Assembly: GCA_933228675.1 (NCBI GenBank)
Contig: OW121744.1
Span: 60,214,928-60,278,927 of the forward strand
Reading direction: 5' to 3'
DNA: 64,000 nucleotides
Source: Stomorhina lunata
Lineage: Eukaryota > Arthropoda > Insecta > Diptera > Rhiniidae
Under the pieces are notes generated by a model. It ran no database searches. It saw only the letters and a program-made list of their open reading frames with translations, and was not told the DNA's origin. Made by a program: the position numbers and the translations under genes. Of the stretch, positions 61,850-64,000 are shown piece by piece (within the stretch, counting starts at the first letter, position 1; the number at the start of each line of letters is the position of its first letter).

Positions 61850-62888
61850 CCCAGTAAAACTTTTCATTACCAAATAATGAGTTAAACTATTGAACACTAT
61901 TGAACACGAACTACTTACTCATTCGCTGTTTAAGTCATTACATTAACATGGGGATGTCATTGGAGGCAAGTACTTACCAATTGCAGAAAAGTAATGACTT
62001 GGGTAAGCAATTTGAAAGCAACAACAACAACAGCAACAACTTTTTTGTTGTTGTTTTATTAAAAACATATATTTTTAAACGAAATACAATTTTTTTTATG
62101 ATCCCATGGGGGCTCGAACCCAGACCCTCCGACTGCTAGGCAGAGACTCTTCCACTGAGCTACTTCATATGTTGAAAACTTAGCAGCTTATAATTATTAT
62201 AAACAATTTTTATTTTTAGATCCAAAATCATGTGAAAATAACTTTATTTTTCCCTGCATTTTTTTGCTTTGTTGTAATTTTTGGAAAAATATTTTTATAC
62301 GATTTTTTGTAATTATTTTAAAACTTTTTTTAAATTATTTTAAAACTTAAACAATTTAAATCTTTTTTGTATAAGTTTTTACATAAGATTGACTCTTACT
62401 TACTTAAATGTTATAACCTGTTAAGGTCAAAGTTAGAGCATATTTAAGAATTCCATTGATTTCGATCTTGTGCGAATATTCTCCAATTTTATAGGCCAAG
62501 CTTTGAAAAATGTTCCTCTACTTGGTCTTTCTATCGAAGTTTCGGACATCCTCCTTTAACATTAGGTAGTGGGATATTTCAATTCTAATTTTATCCTCTT
62601 CATTGTATTTTTTTTTCAAGAGAGGGTTACTAGCCCGTAATCCTAACCCATTTTTACCGATCTTATGGGACAACTCTCGGAACATGTTAACTCACAATAT
62701 TAATGGGTGTTAAACTAGCTCCCCGGGTGATACCATGAGGAGGTGTGTGTCCACAGTTGAGATGAAGGGTGACCCAGATAAGTTGGGCTTACCAAGTTAA
62801 GACCAATTAGAATCGTGTTTGGTATTCAACATCCCCTACATAATCAAAATTTACTCATGATGGTATTTTTTCATTAACGTGAGCTAGT

Positions 62889-63176
62889 AGAAAAAACTTA
62901 GTTTTTCTATAGAAAAAACTTAGTTTTTCTATAGAAAAAACTTAGTTTTTCTATAGAAAAAACTTAGTTTTTCTATAGAAAAAACTTAGTTTTTCTATAG
63001 AAAAAACTTAGTTTTTCTATAGAAAAAACTTAGTTTTTCTATAGAAAAAACTTAGTTTTTCTATAGAAAAAACTTAGTTTTTCTATAGAAAAAACTTAGT
63101 TTTTCTATAGAAAAAGTTAGTTTTTCTATAGAAAAAGTTAGTTTTTCTATAGAAATAGTTAGTTTTTCTATAGAAA
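62889..63176. repeat. 22-bp minisatellite in E5
   Basis: About 13 units of tttttctatagaaaaaactt plus ag. It occupies the position relative to the H2 repeat that the 21/22-bp array holds in gene B intron 2. The palindromic core is the same but the linker differs (ctta against ctta/cttag types). Confidence 0.9.
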
Positions 63177-63595
63177 AGGCAATAGTTTTTGTATACATTC
63201 TGAACCCTTATAAAATTCTAAGACGATTGAGCGATGACCGTCTGTCTGTCTTTGTATTAAAAGCACGACAAGGCCTAAACGAAAGGAGCGAGATCCCAGA
63301 AATTTGGCAAAGATATTTTTAATTCTTTCAAAAATTTTATTATTGAAATTTGGCGAAATCGGTTTACATTTGACCATAGCTCCTGTATAACCTCGCCTAG
63401 GCGAGGTTATAGCTATGATGATAAAATGTGGTATTTAGAAGTTTCATATAAGTTTAGAAGTTTCGAATTTGGTACATGTTTTAAATTACCTGCACCCTCG
63501 TAGATATATGATATATATTTCTAAAATTAATACAATTTGATGGTGGGTATATAAGATTCGGCACTGCCGAATATAACACTCTTACTTGTTCCCTA
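63177..63595 (+). mobile_element. Helentron-like repeat H2 copy within E5
   Basis: Complement of 15414-15835 at very high identity over most of its length. The one clear difference is at 63395-63412, where a self-complementary ataacctcgcctaggcgagg segment replaces about 45 bp. It ends with hairpin ATTCGG-CACTG-CCGAAT and aacactcttacttgtt. Confidence 0.75.
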
Positions 63596-63786
63596 TTATT
63601 TTGATAATGACTCTAAAACCAAAAGAGATATTGAAAAATTTTGTTGGTTTAATGATAAAGAATTATATTAACTTTATACTAGAAGAAAATTAATTGCTTA
63701 ATATTTTCACTTTTCAGTTAGAACAAAGAAAAGCTTTTATAGCTATAGGCGGTTTTAGTTCAACCATCAGAAGAAAGAATCTTTAA
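63596..63786 (+). pseudogene. Captured IR gene B fragment (intron 2 end and exon 3 start)
   Basis: 63596-63769 is the complement of about 15226-15400. The intron stretch looks identical by eye, including the branch/acceptor region ending TTTTCAG at 63717. Exon sequence from 63718 reads LEQRKAFIAIGGFSSTI, the same 17 residues as gene B, with one silent difference, then diverges to RRKNL and a stop. Only about 52 bp of exon is captured and no channel domain is complete, so it cannot code for a receptor. The splice acceptor is intact and in sense orientation on the plus strand. Confidence 0.85.
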
Positions 63787-63976
63787 ATAAAAAAAAAAAA
63801 CTAAAAAAAATTGTTGCCCTTGGTGGGATTTGAACCGGGGCCATTCAGTTTAAATTACCATCTTAATTACAAATAAGTACTTCTGTAATAACTTATTATT
63901 TATTCGGATGGTATGTTGTAGTCGTTACAAGGTAACCAGTTATCAGAGTACTTGCCATTACCAAAGTTTTGCTGGG
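63787..63976 (-). mobile_element. Right end of TIR element E5
   Basis: ttgttgcccttggtgggatt, aaataagtacttctgtaata-like sequence and ggtaaccagttatcagagta match the last 190 bp of E3 (48110-48275) closely, ending GCTGGG. Confidence 0.85.
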
Positions 63977-64000
63977 ATGTTATTTATTGGCATGACATGA

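Larger units (their letters stand above)
61850..63976 (-). mobile_element. TIR element E5 carrying a captured IR gene fragment
   Basis: Left end CCCAGTAAAACTTTTCATTA, right end CCAAAGTTTTGCTGGG. The left part (61850-62888) matches E2/E3 in order: tRNA-Ala-like module at 62101-62168 and leader module at 62395-62850. The right part (from about 63785) matches the B-box end of E3 (ttggtgggatttgaaccggg). Between them, replacing about 100 bp of ordinary element sequence, lies a 22-bp minisatellite, an H2 repeat and the last part of intron 2 plus the first codons of exon 3 of IR gene B. Nine-base flanks ATATTATAT and ATGTTATTT agree at 7 of 9 positions, a possible target duplication. Confidence 0.75.

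Noticed and set aside
63718..63786. Third IR gene starting at the window end
   Set aside because: Only 17 receptor codons are present before divergence and a stop, followed by transposon sequence up to a TIR end.

Overview
This window comes from a repeat-rich, AT-rich insect genome, most likely a higher (schizophoran, probably calyptrate) fly. The grounds are two divergent ionotropic chemoreceptor genes with fly-like structure, a DD41D (rosa-type) mariner, non-LTR retrotransposons of insect type, tRNA-derived SINEs, and many copies of short repeats with GTCC/GTCY microsatellites that resemble dipteran DINE-1/Helentron-type elements. The species cannot be named from the sequence alone.

The only host genes I can reconstruct are two tandem, same-strand (minus) ionotropic receptor (IR) paralogues, at about 1126-6589 and 14276-19648. 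Each has three exons with identical intron phases (2, then 0). Exon 3 begins at residue 299 in both reconstructed proteins (628 and 631 aa). Both reading frames are open. In both genes intron 2 has swollen to about 3.4-3.5 kb. In the first gene it is filled by a 32-bp minisatellite. In the second it holds a 21/22-bp minisatellite plus pieces of a Helentron-like repeat. The spacer between the genes (6590-14275) holds Helentron-like repeats, a SINE, two nested non-LTR retrotransposons (one inside the other, with a SINE inside the inner one) and a 698-bp palindromic DNA element.

From 19.7 to 64 kb the window is almost entirely mobile DNA: a Tigger/pogo-like deletion derivative with a spliced reading frame, nested inside a terminal-inverted-repeat (TIR) element; a canonical non-autonomous Helitron (22446-24543); a LINE with an RNase H domain nested in a MITE; tandem Helitron-like elements (40.7-43.5 kb); a Jockey-like LINE fragment; a nearly intact rosa-type mariner with one in-frame stop; and a 2.3-kb A/T minisatellite. 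Five copies of one TIR family (ends CCCAGCAAAA / TTTTGCTGGG) carry a tRNA-Ala-like module and a module shared with the 5' leader of a LINE.

The most interesting object is the last copy of that family (61850-63976). Between its two ends lies a near-identical copy of the end of intron 2 and the start of exon 3 of the second IR gene, in the sense orientation and including minisatellite. It looks like a transposon that has captured a chemoreceptor gene fragment. Other notable signals are the A/T minisatellites built on a shared palindromic core, a 2.7-kb inverted pair of TIR elements, Helitron-like ends with a variant terminal tetranucleotide, and a UUCG-capped hairpin.
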